Assembly (NCBI GenBank): GCA_902782465.1
Contig: CACZNH010000014.1
Location: 1 to 56,367 of the forward strand
Length of the DNA stretch: 56,367 bases
Direction of reading: 5' to 3'
Source: an uncultured Bacteroidales bacterium
GTDB taxonomy: Bacteria > Bacteroidota > Bacteroidia > Bacteroidales > Muribaculaceae
Below, in pieces: positions 33,575 to 42,606 of the stretch. Under the pieces are notes generated by a model. It did no database searches and was not told the origin of the DNA. It was given only the letters and a program-made list of their open reading frames with translations. The first letter of the stretch is position 1. Each line of letters starts with the position of its first letter. The translations under genes and the position numbers were made by a program.

Positions 33575-34591
33575 ATGCCGAAAGAGAGGATTGCATACAT
33601 CGACTTCATGAAGGGTCTGTGCATCATGCTCATCGTCATGGGGCATGTGAACGACTTCTCGTTTGACGCAATCTTGCCAAATCTGAATTTTGCCTTAAGG
33701 TCTTTCAGGATTCCGATGTACTTCTTCCTGTCCGGCTTGTTTTTCAAGACCTACAGCGGTTTCAATGAGTTCCTGCGCAAAAAAATCAATAACCTGATTG
33801 TCACGTTATTGTTTTTTCACTTCCTGTGCTGCCTCCTGTGGGTGCCGTTATTGTATTTGACGCATCATTTCCTGCCCGAGATTGACCTCCAGTTCCCCTT
33901 GCCCTATGCCATTCCGTCGTTTCACCGCCGTTTCTGGTTTGCCGCAACGGCATTGTGGTTCCTGGTGGCACTGTTCGGGGTGAACATGCTGTATTACCTC
34001 TTCCAGCGATACATGAAGTTTGCCGGCGTGGTGGCGGTGGTGGCAGTGTGCTCGGTCATTGGCTATGTCTTGATGAAGCACAGCATCAAGCTGCCCTTGG
34101 AATTGGATATCGCGCTTGTCGGCTTGCCTTATTTCGTGTTGGGCTCGGCGGTCAAGCGGTTTGGGCTGATGGAACCATCCAGATATGACAAATACGGATT
34201 TTTGGTCATCTTGCCGTGCATATGGATTATTTATCGTTTTTCGGGCGATATAGATTTATTGCACCAGGTGGTGCCCAATTATCTTCAGTTATATCTGATA
34301 CCCTTTGTGGCCATCCTGTCCTTATTCTGGCTGTGCAAAAACCTCAGCTACGTTCCACTGGTGTGCCATTACGGACGTTACTCCATCATCCTGCTCGGAA
34401 CACACCAGATGCTCATCGCCTACGTTTGGCTGGCATTGATAGGCTTCAGTCACCTGCAGCCCTCTGTGATACCCATAGTGACCATCGTGCTGGTATTCGC
34501 GCTTGAACTGCCGGTTATCCACCTGCTGGTCAAGTATTTCCCCAGATTTACAGCCCAGCAAGAGTTCTTCAAGCCCGGCTGGACCATTTAA
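33575..34591 (+). CDS. Membrane acyltransferase (fucose 4-O-acetylase-like, family 3)
   Basis: It begins ERIAYIDFMKGLCIMLIVMGHVNDF, the family signature with the catalytic-type His, and has about ten membrane segments. YGRYSIILLGTHQML near the C-terminus is a familiar end block. It likely O-acetylates a sugar of this polysaccharide on the periplasmic side. It is one of three such genes in the window (others at 22150 and 44584). Confidence 0.85.
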   Translation: MPKERIAYIDFMKGLCIMLIVMGHVNDFSFDAILPNLNFALRSFRIPMYFFLSGLFFKTYSGFNEFLRKKINNLIVTLLFFHFLCCLLWVPLLYLTHHFLPEIDLQFPLPYAIPSFHRRFWFAATALWFLVALFGVNMLYYLFQRYMKFAGVVAVVAVCSVIGYVLMKHSIKLPLELDIALVGLPYFVLGSAVKRFGLMEPSRYDKYGFLVILPCIWIIYRFSGDIDLLHQVVPNYLQLYLIPFVAILSLFWLCKNLSYVPLVCHYGRYSIILLGTHQMLIAYVWLALIGFSHLQPSVIPIVTIVLVFALELPVIHLLVKYFPRFTAQQEFFKPGWTI

Positions 34592-34593
34592 GA

Positions 34594-34673
34594 TAACGGC
34601 TAATTTTGCGAATTTAACGAATTATAATCATACTGTTTCAGCCAATTAGCTCAATTCGTATAATTCGCCGTTG
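34594..34673. repeat. 9-bp-period inverted repeat (AATT-word, AACGGC ends), copy 3
   Basis: From TAACGGCTAATTTTG to TAATTCGCCGTT, with CGAATTTAA and CGAATTATA units and their inverted partners. It starts within three bases of the acyltransferase stop. A stray half unit, TTCGCCGATTAAG, follows at 34690. Confidence 0.7.
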
Positions 34674-34710
34674 TTAAAATAAAAGTTATTCGCCGATTAA
34701 GAAACCATTT

Positions 34711-35682
34711 ATGGAAAAGAATGTGCCGCAAGGCGATCCCTTAGTAAGCATTCGTTGCTTGGTTTATAACCATGAACCATACCTGCGCCAATGCCTGGAC
34801 GGCTTTGTGATGCAGGAGACCACCTTCCCGTTCGAGGCCATCGTTCACGACGACGCTTCGACCGACGGCTCAGCCGCCATCATCCGCGAATACGCCGAGA
34901 AGTACCCCGACATCATCAAACCAATCTTCGAGACCGAAAACCAATACAGTAAACATGACGGCTCGTTAGTGCAGATCATAGATAAAGCCATGCATCCTAA
35001 TTCTAAGTACATCGCCCATTGCGAAGGCGATGACTACTGGACTGACCCTTACAAACTCCAAATGCAAGTTGATTTCCTTGAATCTCATCCTGATTATTCC
35101 TTATCGGTTCACGAGTATTTGGTGTGGAATGAAGTGAAGAAGGAATTCGAACCACATCAGATAGAATTCTTAAAAGGGGTAAAAGGAAATCTGACATTGA
35201 ATCTAGATGATTTTGCAACACGTGTTCTATTCACAAGGACCTTATCAAGTGTCTATCGAAGGAGCGCAATGGATAATTCTAAATATGCGCAATATGATGT
35301 CAAATTTGATTTGTCTAAATTCTATGCCTTAATGACCCAGGGCAAATGTTATCTGTTTAATCGCGTCATGGGGGTTTATAGAGTTCAACCGAATAGTGTT
35401 ACAGCATCCAAAAATCTCAAAAAATTCTATTCCTTTACTAATGATGCAATGTTTAGCATTGTCAGAGAGGAACAGACAGAACAATCGAGAGAATTTGTTT
35501 TTAATTATTTAAAGACATTTGCTTTTTCGGTTATTTATGACCGCAAATGGAGCACAATAAAAAAATACTTCAAATATTTAGGATTAAGAAGAGCATTACT
35601 GATGACCTTTGTGGAACCTATTAAAAGACTTGGCGAACTTATAGAGTATAAGAGAAAAATCAAGAAAAACGGCCTTCAATAA
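34711..35682 (+). CDS. Family 2 glycosyltransferase
   Basis: The GT-A core starts LVSIRCLVYNHEPYLRQCLDGFVMQ and has HDDASTDGSAAIIREYAEKYP and the metal-binding CEGDDYW. It acts in the cytoplasm, adding a sugar to a lipid-linked repeat unit. The first ~240 bases are GC-rich with C/G third positions. From about 34960 the gene turns AT-rich and stays so, a sign of recombination within the conserved catalytic domain. 323 residues is normal. Confidence 0.9.
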   Translation: MEKNVPQGDPLVSIRCLVYNHEPYLRQCLDGFVMQETTFPFEAIVHDDASTDGSAAIIREYAEKYPDIIKPIFETENQYSKHDGSLVQIIDKAMHPNSKYIAHCEGDDYWTDPYKLQMQVDFLESHPDYSLSVHEYLVWNEVKKEFEPHQIEFLKGVKGNLTLNLDDFATRVLFTRTLSSVYRRSAMDNSKYAQYDVKFDLSKFYALMTQGKCYLFNRVMGVYRVQPNSVTASKNLKKFYSFTNDAMFSIVREEQTEQSREFVFNYLKTFAFSVIYDRKWSTIKKYFKYLGLRRALLMTFVEPIKRLGELIEYKRKIKKNGLQ

Positions 35683-35743
35683 CAAATATACCAATTTGCG
35701 GCTTAGGTATACGATCCTTATTTCCGTCTAAACGAGATATTAT

Positions 35744-36859
35744 ATGAAAAAAAAGATTCTTTTCTTTCACTATGATTTGAAAGGTGGAGGTGCTGAGAGG
35801 GTGTTGATTAATCTCCTTCAGCATTTGGACCTTGATAAATATGATGTGACTTTATATACCATCTTTGGGGCAGGACCACACCGAAATAGTGTGCCCAAGG
35901 GCGTTAAGTTTAAATATTTGTTCAGGTATGAGTTTTATGGCTTTAACCAGATTATGAAACTGCTGCCTCCTCGTTTTTGGCATAAGTTGCTCATTAAAGA
36001 AGAATATGACATTGAAATTGGCTATTTAGAGAATGCTCCGACCCGTATTGTTTCGGCCTGCCCTAACAAGGGAACAAAGAAAGTGGGGTGGCTGCATATA
36101 GAAATCAATGATCGTGACACGATGTTTATTGGATACAGGAATGAGCAAGAGATGCTTGAGTGCTTCAATGAACTGGATCACTTGGTGTTTGTGGCTCAAC
36201 GAACTCGTGAATGCTTCGAGAGGCTCTTCCCTGAAATCAAGGTGCCCATGTCGGTCATCCATAATGTGAATGATTTTGATCGCATTTACAGATTAGCCGA
36301 GGAAGATGCCCCAATCGAATTATCTCCGAATGAACTGAATCTTTGTGCGGTAAACAAACTGACCAAGTTGAAAGGCTTCCACCGATTGGTTGAAGCCTGC
36401 TCACGCCTGAAACAGGACGGATTAATGGAGGGTGTGAATATCTTTATTCTTGGAAGAGGAAATGAGAAATTCGCATTAAAGAGTGCTATAGATAAAGCTG
36501 GCTTGAACAATCATATAAAATTGTTAGGCTTCGATCCCAATCCATATAGATATGTGTCAAAGATGGATATGTTTGTATGCACATCTTATCGAGAGGGCTA
36601 CAGCACTGCAGTAACTGAATCCATTGCACTTGGAGTCCCTGTTTTCACTACAGATTGCTCAGGCATGGAGGAAATCCTGGAGAATGGCAAGTATGGCATG
36701 ATTGTGCCCAATGAAGATGACGCCATCTATGAAGGCTTGAAGGATTTACTTACTCATCGAGAGAAAATCAAGCAATACGCCGATGCGATTGCACAAGCGC
36801 CTCGCATGATAACTCAACGGCTGGTTGATGGGTATGAAAAGTTTTTTGACTCACTGTAG
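35744..36859 (+). CDS. Family 4 glycosyltransferase
   Basis: A GT-B enzyme. The N-terminal acceptor domain starts LFFHYDLKGGGAERVLINLLQHL. The C-terminal donor domain has NKLTKLKGFHRLVEACSRL, the E-x7-E motif in SYREGYSTAVTESIALGVPV, and TDCSGMEEIL. It retains the donor stereochemistry, as known for the family. AT-rich. It precedes the CDP-sugar genes by 12 bases and is probably co-transcribed with them. Confidence 0.9.
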   Translation: MKKKILFFHYDLKGGGAERVLINLLQHLDLDKYDVTLYTIFGAGPHRNSVPKGVKFKYLFRYEFYGFNQIMKLLPPRFWHKLLIKEEYDIEIGYLENAPTRIVSACPNKGTKKVGWLHIEINDRDTMFIGYRNEQEMLECFNELDHLVFVAQRTRECFERLFPEIKVPMSVIHNVNDFDRIYRLAEEDAPIELSPNELNLCAVNKLTKLKGFHRLVEACSRLKQDGLMEGVNIFILGRGNEKFALKSAIDKAGLNNHIKLLGFDPNPYRYVSKMDMFVCTSYREGYSTAVTESIALGVPVFTTDCSGMEEILENGKYGMIVPNEDDAIYEGLKDLLTHREKIKQYADAIAQAPRMITQRLVDGYEKFFDSL

Positions 36860-36871
36860 AAACATACTGAT

Positions 36872-37651
36872 ATGAAAGTTGTTATTTTAGCGGGTGGGTT
36901 TGGTACCCGCATTTCAGAGGAATCTCAGTTTCGCCCTAAACCAATGGTGGAAATTGGTGGAATGCCCATCCTGTGGCATATCATGAAAGTGTATTCCCAC
37001 TATGGTTTCAATGATTTCATCATTTGTGCTGGATACAGGCAACATGTCATCAAGGAGTGGTTTGCTGATTATTTCCTGCACACATCGGATGTCACCTTTG
37101 ATTTCACTAAGGGGAATGAGATTATTGTGCATCGCAAGCATGTTGAACCCTGGAAAGTTACAATTATCGACACCGGCTTGAATACCCAGACTGGTGGTCG
37201 TGTGAAACGCATCAAGGATTATGTAGGCGATGAAACGTTCATGCTTACATACGGTGATGCAGTCGGCGACATCAATGTCAAGGAACTTCTCGAATATCAT
37301 CGTTCTCATGGCAAGATTGGTACTGTCTCAGTATATAACTTCAGCCAGAACAAGGGCGTTCTTGAGCTGTCGGCAGGCGGTGATGTAGAGGCTTTCCGTG
37401 AGAAGAGTGATCAGGATGATGACATGATTAATATCGGCTTTATGGTTTTTGAGCCGGCCTTGTTTGATTACATCTCAGGTGACGAAATCATTTTTGAGAA
37501 AGAACCCATGAATGGCCTGGTGCGTGAACACCAGCTGATGGGCTATGTCCATAAGGGTTTCTGGCAGTGTATGGACACCCTGCGAGAGAAAGAAAAACTC
37601 GAACAACTGTGGGCATCTGGCAAAGCACCATGGAAGTTGTGGGATAAGTGA
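36872..37651 (+). CDS. rfbF: Glucose-1-phosphate cytidylyltransferase
   Basis: It forms CDP-glucose from CTP and glucose-1-phosphate, the entry to CDP-deoxysugars. The protein starts with the nucleotidyltransferase signature VVILAGGFGTRISEESQFRPKPMVEIGG. RfbF-specific sequence follows (GYRQHVIKEWFADYF, DTGLNTQTGGRVKRIKDYV, MLTYGDAVGDI). 259 residues is the standard length. The following dehydratase gene begins a few bases on, so the two steps are coupled. Confidence 0.93.
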   Translation: MKVVILAGGFGTRISEESQFRPKPMVEIGGMPILWHIMKVYSHYGFNDFIICAGYRQHVIKEWFADYFLHTSDVTFDFTKGNEIIVHRKHVEPWKVTIIDTGLNTQTGGRVKRIKDYVGDETFMLTYGDAVGDINVKELLEYHRSHGKIGTVSVYNFSQNKGVLELSAGGDVEAFREKSDQDDDMINIGFMVFEPALFDYISGDEIIFEKEPMNGLVREHQLMGYVHKGFWQCMDTLREKEKLEQLWASGKAPWKLWDK

Positions 37652-37677
37652 TTCATGGTTTAAATTATAATAACCCA

Positions 37678-38742
37678 ATGGAATTCAACTTGGATTTTTA
37701 CAAAGGCAAAAGGGTGCTTGTGACCGGACACACTGGTTTCAAAGGGTCGTGGTTGTGCAAGCTGTTATCGATGCTAGGCGCAGAGGTGACAGGGTATGCC
37801 CTTGCACCGAATACATCACCTTCGTTATTTGAACTTATGGGAGGTGAGAAACTCTGCAGATCGGTTATTGGAGACATTCGGGACCTAGACCATTTGATGA
37901 GAACTTTCGATGAGGCTCAACCCGAGGTCGTCCTGCACATGGCCGCACAGCCGATTGTCAGAGACAGTTACAAAGAACCACGCTATACCTATGAAACCAA
38001 TGTCATGGGTACTGTGAATGTGATGGAGTGTTTGAGACAGACGCCATCAGTTCGTTCATTCCTTAACGTCACGACCGATAAGGTCTATCTGAATAGGGAA
38101 TGGGCATGGGGCTATCGTGAAGACGAGATGCTGGATGGCTATGATCCGTACTCCAATTCCAAGTCATGTTCCGAATTGGTGACGCATAGTTATAAGAATA
38201 GTTTCTTTTCAGATGGCAGAACAGCCATTTCCACTGCGCGCGCCGGTAATGTGATTGGCGGAGGCGATTTTGCCAATGACCGTATCATACCTGATTGCGT
38301 CCGCGCTGCAGTAAGTCATGGTGAAATCATAGTTCGCAACCCCAATTCTACACGCCCCTATCAGCATGTGCTGGAACCCTTGTTTGCCTATCTGATGATT
38401 TGTGCCCGTCAGTGGGATGACAACAGTTGTTCTGGTTGGTACAATGTGGGGCCTGATGAGCAGGATTGTTTCCAAACTGGCGCATTGGTGGATTTGTTCG
38501 TGAATCATTGGGGTGAAGGTCTCTCGTGGAAGACTCCCACTGATGTGGAGGGCCCTCATGAAGCCAATTTCCTGAAATTGGATTGCTCAAAGATCAAGTC
38601 GACATTCGGTTGGTCGCCACGCTGGAATTTAGATGCCGCCATTGCTAAAATTGTTGAATGGAGCAAGTGCTGGCAGAGTGGGGGAGACATTGATTCCTGC
38701 ATGGAAAAGCAGATCAGGTGTTTTTTAGAGACGAAGCAATAG
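37678..38742 (+). CDS. rfbG: CDP-glucose 4,6-dehydratase
   Basis: An extended SDR enzyme with VLVTGHTGFKGSWL (NAD site), HMAAQPIVRDSY, NVTTDKVYLNREW, and the YSNSK catalytic Tyr/Lys, plus the RfbG-specific RAGNVIGGGDFANDRIIPD. It produces CDP-4-keto-6-deoxyglucose. The start is the ATG of MEFNLDFYKGKR by comparison with known RfbG starts; a GTG at 37648 that overlaps the rfbF stop would add ten residues. Confidence 0.92.
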   Translation: MEFNLDFYKGKRVLVTGHTGFKGSWLCKLLSMLGAEVTGYALAPNTSPSLFELMGGEKLCRSVIGDIRDLDHLMRTFDEAQPEVVLHMAAQPIVRDSYKEPRYTYETNVMGTVNVMECLRQTPSVRSFLNVTTDKVYLNREWAWGYREDEMLDGYDPYSNSKSCSELVTHSYKNSFFSDGRTAISTARAGNVIGGGDFANDRIIPDCVRAAVSHGEIIVRNPNSTRPYQHVLEPLFAYLMICARQWDDNSCSGWYNVGPDEQDCFQTGALVDLFVNHWGEGLSWKTPTDVEGPHEANFLKLDCSKIKSTFGWSPRWNLDAAIAKIVEWSKCWQSGGDIDSCMEKQIRCFLETKQ

Positions 38743-38758
38743 TTTAATTCAGATAGTA

Positions 38759-39670
38759 ATGAAAAAAGTCGTTATAACAGGAGCTGATGGTTTTGTGGGC
38801 AGCTACACTGTTCAATGTTTTCTTGACAATGGCATTGAGGTGTTGGCCTTAGACATACTGCAGGAGCCAAAGCGTTTAAAACCTCAAGCAGGCTTGACTT
38901 ATCAATGTGTAGACGTCAGCAATACTGCAGACTTGCTGAGGGTCATACCTTCAGGTGAATATGATACGTTTATCCATTTCGCATGGGCTGGTTCGGCAGG
39001 CCCGTTGAGAACTGACTATAATTTGCAGTTGCAGAATGCCCTGAATACTGTGGAGTGTCTCAAGGCTGCCAAGGCTTTGGGGTGTACTCGTTTTGTTTGC
39101 GCTGGTAGTATCATGGAACGGGAAGTAGAGGCCGCAGTACATAGCCAAGGAAGCCGTCCTGGCATGGGATATATCTATGGCATGGGAAAGCACATTGCGC
39201 ATTGCTTGTGTAAATCGGTTGCTGCCGACATCGGCATTGACCTGTTGTGGCCGATGATTACCAATGCTTATGGGGTGGGGGAACTGTCTCCTAGATTTGT
39301 CAACACCACATTGCGCAAAATCATCAACCGGGAGCCCTTGCAATTTACAGCCGGCACTCAGAATTATGATTTTGTGTATGTGACCGATGTTGCCCGAGCT
39401 TTTTATGCAGTAGCAAATAACGGTCATCCGTTTAAAGAATACATCATTGGAAGTGGAAACGCTCGCCCTCTCAAGGAATTCATCCTTGAGATGCAGCAGG
39501 CGCTGGCTCCAGACATGGTGCCTCAATTTGGTGATGTACCCTTTACGGGTACGAATCTGCCTCTGATGGCTTTTGACACGACTGATATTGAGCAGGATTG
39601 CGGATTTAGCCCTCAAGTGGGTTTTGCTGAGGGCACTCGTATGACCATGGAATGGCTTAAAACAGTATAA
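38759..39670 (+). CDS. NAD-dependent epimerase/reductase acting on the CDP-4-keto sugar
   Basis: A 303-residue extended SDR with VVITGADGFVGSYTV, FIHFAWAGSAGP, and the catalytic pair in YGMGKH (YxxxK). The family includes CDP-abequose and CDP-6-deoxyaltrose synthases (4-reductases). It lies between rfbG and a 3,5-epimerase-like gene, so it most likely performs the final 4-keto reduction. Product stereochemistry cannot be told from the sequence. Confidence 0.75.
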   Translation: MKKVVITGADGFVGSYTVQCFLDNGIEVLALDILQEPKRLKPQAGLTYQCVDVSNTADLLRVIPSGEYDTFIHFAWAGSAGPLRTDYNLQLQNALNTVECLKAAKALGCTRFVCAGSIMEREVEAAVHSQGSRPGMGYIYGMGKHIAHCLCKSVAADIGIDLLWPMITNAYGVGELSPRFVNTTLRKIINREPLQFTAGTQNYDFVYVTDVARAFYAVANNGHPFKEYIIGSGNARPLKEFILEMQQALAPDMVPQFGDVPFTGTNLPLMAFDTTDIEQDCGFSPQVGFAEGTRMTMEWLKTV

Positions 39671-39682
39671 AGCTACAAAAGA

Positions 39683-40255
39683 ATGATACAAAAGTTTGAA
39701 TTTCAGGAGTTGGACCTTAAGGGTGCCTATCTCATCAAGAGTTTCCATGCGACCGATATCCGTGGCGGTTTCATCAAGGACTATAATGTTGATACTTTCA
39801 TGGACAATGGCATCGACCACGAGCTGAAAGAAGTATTCTATACCATATCCAAGAGAGGGGTTATCCGTGCCCTGCATTTTCAGCTGGTGAAGCAGCAGGC
39901 AAAACTGGTTAGGTGTGTAAGCGGACATGTCTATGATGTGATAGCCGATTTGCGGCCAGATTCACCCACTTATGGACAGTGGCGAGGTTTCCATCTCACA
40001 GGAGATAACACATTGTCGTTGTTGGTCCCCCAATATTTTGGCCATGGCTATCTCGTTCTTGAGGACTCCATTGTCAGTTACAAGTGCGGGGAGGTGTTCT
40101 ATGGTGAGGGCGATTCAGGCATCATGTACAACGACCCAGACCTTGCTATTGAATGGCCATTTGAAGAAATTGGAGGAGAACAAAACCTTATCATCAGTGA
40201 AAAAGATCTGAATCTGATGAGTTTTAAAGAGTATTCGCAACTAGAAGTATTATGA
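39683..40255 (+). CDS. dTDP-4-dehydrorhamnose 3,5-epimerase-family (RmlC-like) cupin
   Basis: The RmlC fold is clear: RGVIRALHFQ with the catalytic His, KLVRCVSGHVYDVIADLRPDSPTYG, VPQYFGHGYLVLED, YKC with the conserved Tyr, and DPDLAIEWP. No dTDP-sugar genes are nearby, while CDP-glucose genes are. It therefore probably epimerises CDP-4-keto-6-deoxyglucose at C3 and/or C5. Its stop overlaps the next start (ATGA). Confidence 0.82.
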   Translation: MIQKFEFQELDLKGAYLIKSFHATDIRGGFIKDYNVDTFMDNGIDHELKEVFYTISKRGVIRALHFQLVKQQAKLVRCVSGHVYDVIADLRPDSPTYGQWRGFHLTGDNTLSLLVPQYFGHGYLVLEDSIVSYKCGEVFYGEGDSGIMYNDPDLAIEWPFEEIGGEQNLIISEKDLNLMSFKEYSQLEVL

Positions 40256-41016
40256 AATCAATTGAGAACTTAAAATCAAGGATTATCTCTGCTCGTCAGT
40301 ATATCTCTAATCGTTCAATTTGCAAAGAATTGAAGCGTTACAAAGGTATTCATTCAGGACAGCGTTGTTTCATTATTGGCACAGGACCCAGTTTGTCAGT
40401 TAGCGATTTGGAGAAATTGAAAGGTGAAGTGACCATATCATCTAATAGGATTTTTGAGATATTTGAACAAACTGACTGGCGCCCTGTATATTACATGAAT
40501 CAGGACACTAAACTAATTAATAAATTTAAGGATGACATTTCTAAATTGCAATGTAGACGCAAGTTCTTGCCTATCGATGTGAAGAATTTATTTGATAGCA
40601 GTGAGGATATTTCCTTCTTTGTTCTGAGGCACAAGGAGTTCTATCCCAATACTGCTGATTTCAGTATTCATATTGATCGATTTCTTGGACAGGGGTTCAC
40701 GGTGACTTATGGCGCAATTCAGTTAGCATACTATATGGGATTCGCTGAGGTATATTTATTGGGTATTGATCATAACTATGCAATTAGCTTAGATGAGAAA
40801 GGCGTGCCGGTCTATAAAGAGGGTGTAAAGGAATATTTTGCAGGTTCAAAGGCTAGTAATGTTGGTTTAAACTTGCCACGTATCGTAGAGAGCACTTTGG
40901 CTTACATCACTGCCCAGCGCTTTGCTCAGCACCACAATAATTTTAAAATCTATAATGCCACACGAGGAGGCCGATTGGAAGCATTTCCCCGCGTAAATCT
41001 TGATGATATTCTGTAG
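40252..41016 (+). CDS. DUF115/GT42-like protein, probable glycosyltransferase using a CMP-sugar
   Basis: The N-terminal CFIIGTGPSLSVSDLEKLKGEV (about residues 39-60) and GFAEVYLLGIDHNY (about 164-177) match the pattern G-x-G-P-S-L and YLxGID. This pattern is shared by Campylobacter sialyltransferases of GT42 and the Maf/DUF115 proteins that add nonulosonic acids to flagellin. It is 254 residues, with no signal peptide. Directly downstream are an aldolase with a similar C-terminal domain and a CMP transferase gene, so transfer of a CMP-activated ulosonic acid is the best guess. AT-rich. Confidence 0.6.
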   Translation: MKSIENLKSRIISARQYISNRSICKELKRYKGIHSGQRCFIIGTGPSLSVSDLEKLKGEVTISSNRIFEIFEQTDWRPVYYMNQDTKLINKFKDDISKLQCRRKFLPIDVKNLFDSSEDISFFVLRHKEFYPNTADFSIHIDRFLGQGFTVTYGAIQLAYYMGFAEVYLLGIDHNYAISLDEKGVPVYKEGVKEYFAGSKASNVGLNLPRIVESTLAYITAQRFAQHHNNFKIYNATRGGRLEAFPRVNLDDIL

Positions 41017-41066
41017 TGATTTTACTCGTTCGATTAGAGAAGTCGAGAATATAAAAGTATTTTTTT

Positions 41067-42599
41067 ATGGAGAAATTTCAAATACTCGATTGCACACTGC
41101 GAGATGGCGGATACTATACAAATTGGGATTTTGGATCCGAAATAGTTGAATCATACATCGGAGCGGTTAATCAATTGCCTATTGATTACATTGAAGTGGG
41201 TTACAGAAACCTGCCTGAAAAAGATTATATGGGTGAGTTTGGATATACACCCGCATCGACACTTGAGCATATAAGGCGGTGTACAACTCGCAAGGTTGCC
41301 GTTATGATTAATGAGAAGAGCGTGCGGATTAATGACCTTCCCAAATTACTTGGTCCAATCAAAGGTTTGGTAGATATGGTGAGAATGGCCGTAAGCCCTG
41401 ATAACTTAGACCGTGCAGTAGCTCTTGGTAGTGAGGTTCGAGCGATGGGCTTTGAAGTCGCTTTCAATTTGATGTATATGTCCAAGTGGGATCAATATGA
41501 AGGCTTGTACAATAAAATGCCTCAGTTGAATGATGTTGCGACTATACTCAACATGGTTGATTCTTTTGGGAGCATGATGCCTGAGGAAGTGATTACTAAA
41601 ATCAATAAGTTGAAGTCCATCCTAAACTGTAAATTGGGCTTTCATGGCCATAATAATCTCCAGATGAGTTTAGCTAATACGCTTGCAGCTATTGATTGTG
41701 GAATAGACTCGGTTGATGCGACTGTTTTGGGGATGGGGCGAGGTGCTGGTAACTTAAATATAGAACTCTTGCTCACAACTCTCAATAGACGAGGGCTAGA
41801 TGTGGATTTCAACGTTTTAGGAGATTTGATTTTGGCATTTAAGCCCTTGCAAGAAGAATACCGATGGGGTACATCGCTACCATATATGATTTCAGGAGCC
41901 AATTCGATACCTCAAAAAGAAGTTATGGCACTGGTTACCAATCGTGTATATAGTTTTAATAACATTGTTAGGGCCGTTGATAATAAACGCATTCATGTTG
42001 CTGACAATGCCCATTATCCATTGCTTGATGCGTCTTCGTGTGAGGAAGTGCTGATTATAGGAGGCGGTCAAAGTGTAAGTGCGCACATCAATGCAATCAA
42101 GCGTTACCTTATGAGTCATCCAGGCGTTGCTATAGTTTTTGCGACAACACGTCATGCTGCTTTGTTCAGAGATGTGTTAAACAAGAAATACTATGTGTTG
42201 GTTGGCAATGAGGCCAAGAGGATGCTGAAAACAGTGCCTCAAGACCATTATCAAGGTTGTTGTGTGCTGCCTCCTTATCCTCGGCTGATGGGAACTGATG
42301 TGCCAACTTATGCTCAATCAAGTACATTTGAATTGCCGGAAATCTCATTTATCAATCGTTATGCTGACTCATGTACCACTGTCGCTCTGCAAATAGCTAT
42401 TGAGTTAAAATCAAAGCGTGTGAATATAGTGGGCTATGATGGTTATCGCGGACAAATGCTCTCGGACAAAGAACTGACTTTGACAAGCGAAAATAGGGAA
42501 TTGTTTGAGACTTTTGCAAAGAACGTGAGTACCCTTTACTCATTAACCCCATCATTATTTAATGCATTAAAGAGCGAATCAATATATCAATTAATTTAA
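41067..42599 (+). CDS. DRE-TIM aldolase fused to a DUF115/GT42-like domain
   Basis: Residues 1 to about 315 are an HMG-CoA lyase/4-hydroxy-2-oxovalerate aldolase-type barrel. It has LDCTLRDGG (Arg12 and metal-binding Asp13), GFHGHNNLQMSLANTLAAI (metal His193 and His195) and DATVLGMGRGAGNLNIE. Such enzymes add pyruvate to, or remove it from, an aldehyde. Residues from about 325 to 510 form a second domain, EVLIIGGGQSVSAHINAI ... VALQIAIELKSKRVNIVGYDGYRG, with the same layout as the DUF115/GT42-like protein just upstream. I know of no characterised protein with this fusion. With the KdsB-like gene 7 bases downstream, it suggests synthesis and use of a 2-keto-deoxy sugar acid. Confidence 0.7.
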   Translation: MEKFQILDCTLRDGGYYTNWDFGSEIVESYIGAVNQLPIDYIEVGYRNLPEKDYMGEFGYTPASTLEHIRRCTTRKVAVMINEKSVRINDLPKLLGPIKGLVDMVRMAVSPDNLDRAVALGSEVRAMGFEVAFNLMYMSKWDQYEGLYNKMPQLNDVATILNMVDSFGSMMPEEVITKINKLKSILNCKLGFHGHNNLQMSLANTLAAIDCGIDSVDATVLGMGRGAGNLNIELLLTTLNRRGLDVDFNVLGDLILAFKPLQEEYRWGTSLPYMISGANSIPQKEVMALVTNRVYSFNNIVRAVDNKRIHVADNAHYPLLDASSCEEVLIIGGGQSVSAHINAIKRYLMSHPGVAIVFATTRHAALFRDVLNKKYYVLVGNEAKRMLKTVPQDHYQGCCVLPPYPRLMGTDVPTYAQSSTFELPEISFINRYADSCTTVALQIAIELKSKRVNIVGYDGYRGQMLSDKELTLTSENRELFETFAKNVSTLYSLTPSLFNALKSESIYQLI

Positions 42600-42606
42600 G
42601 TAAACT

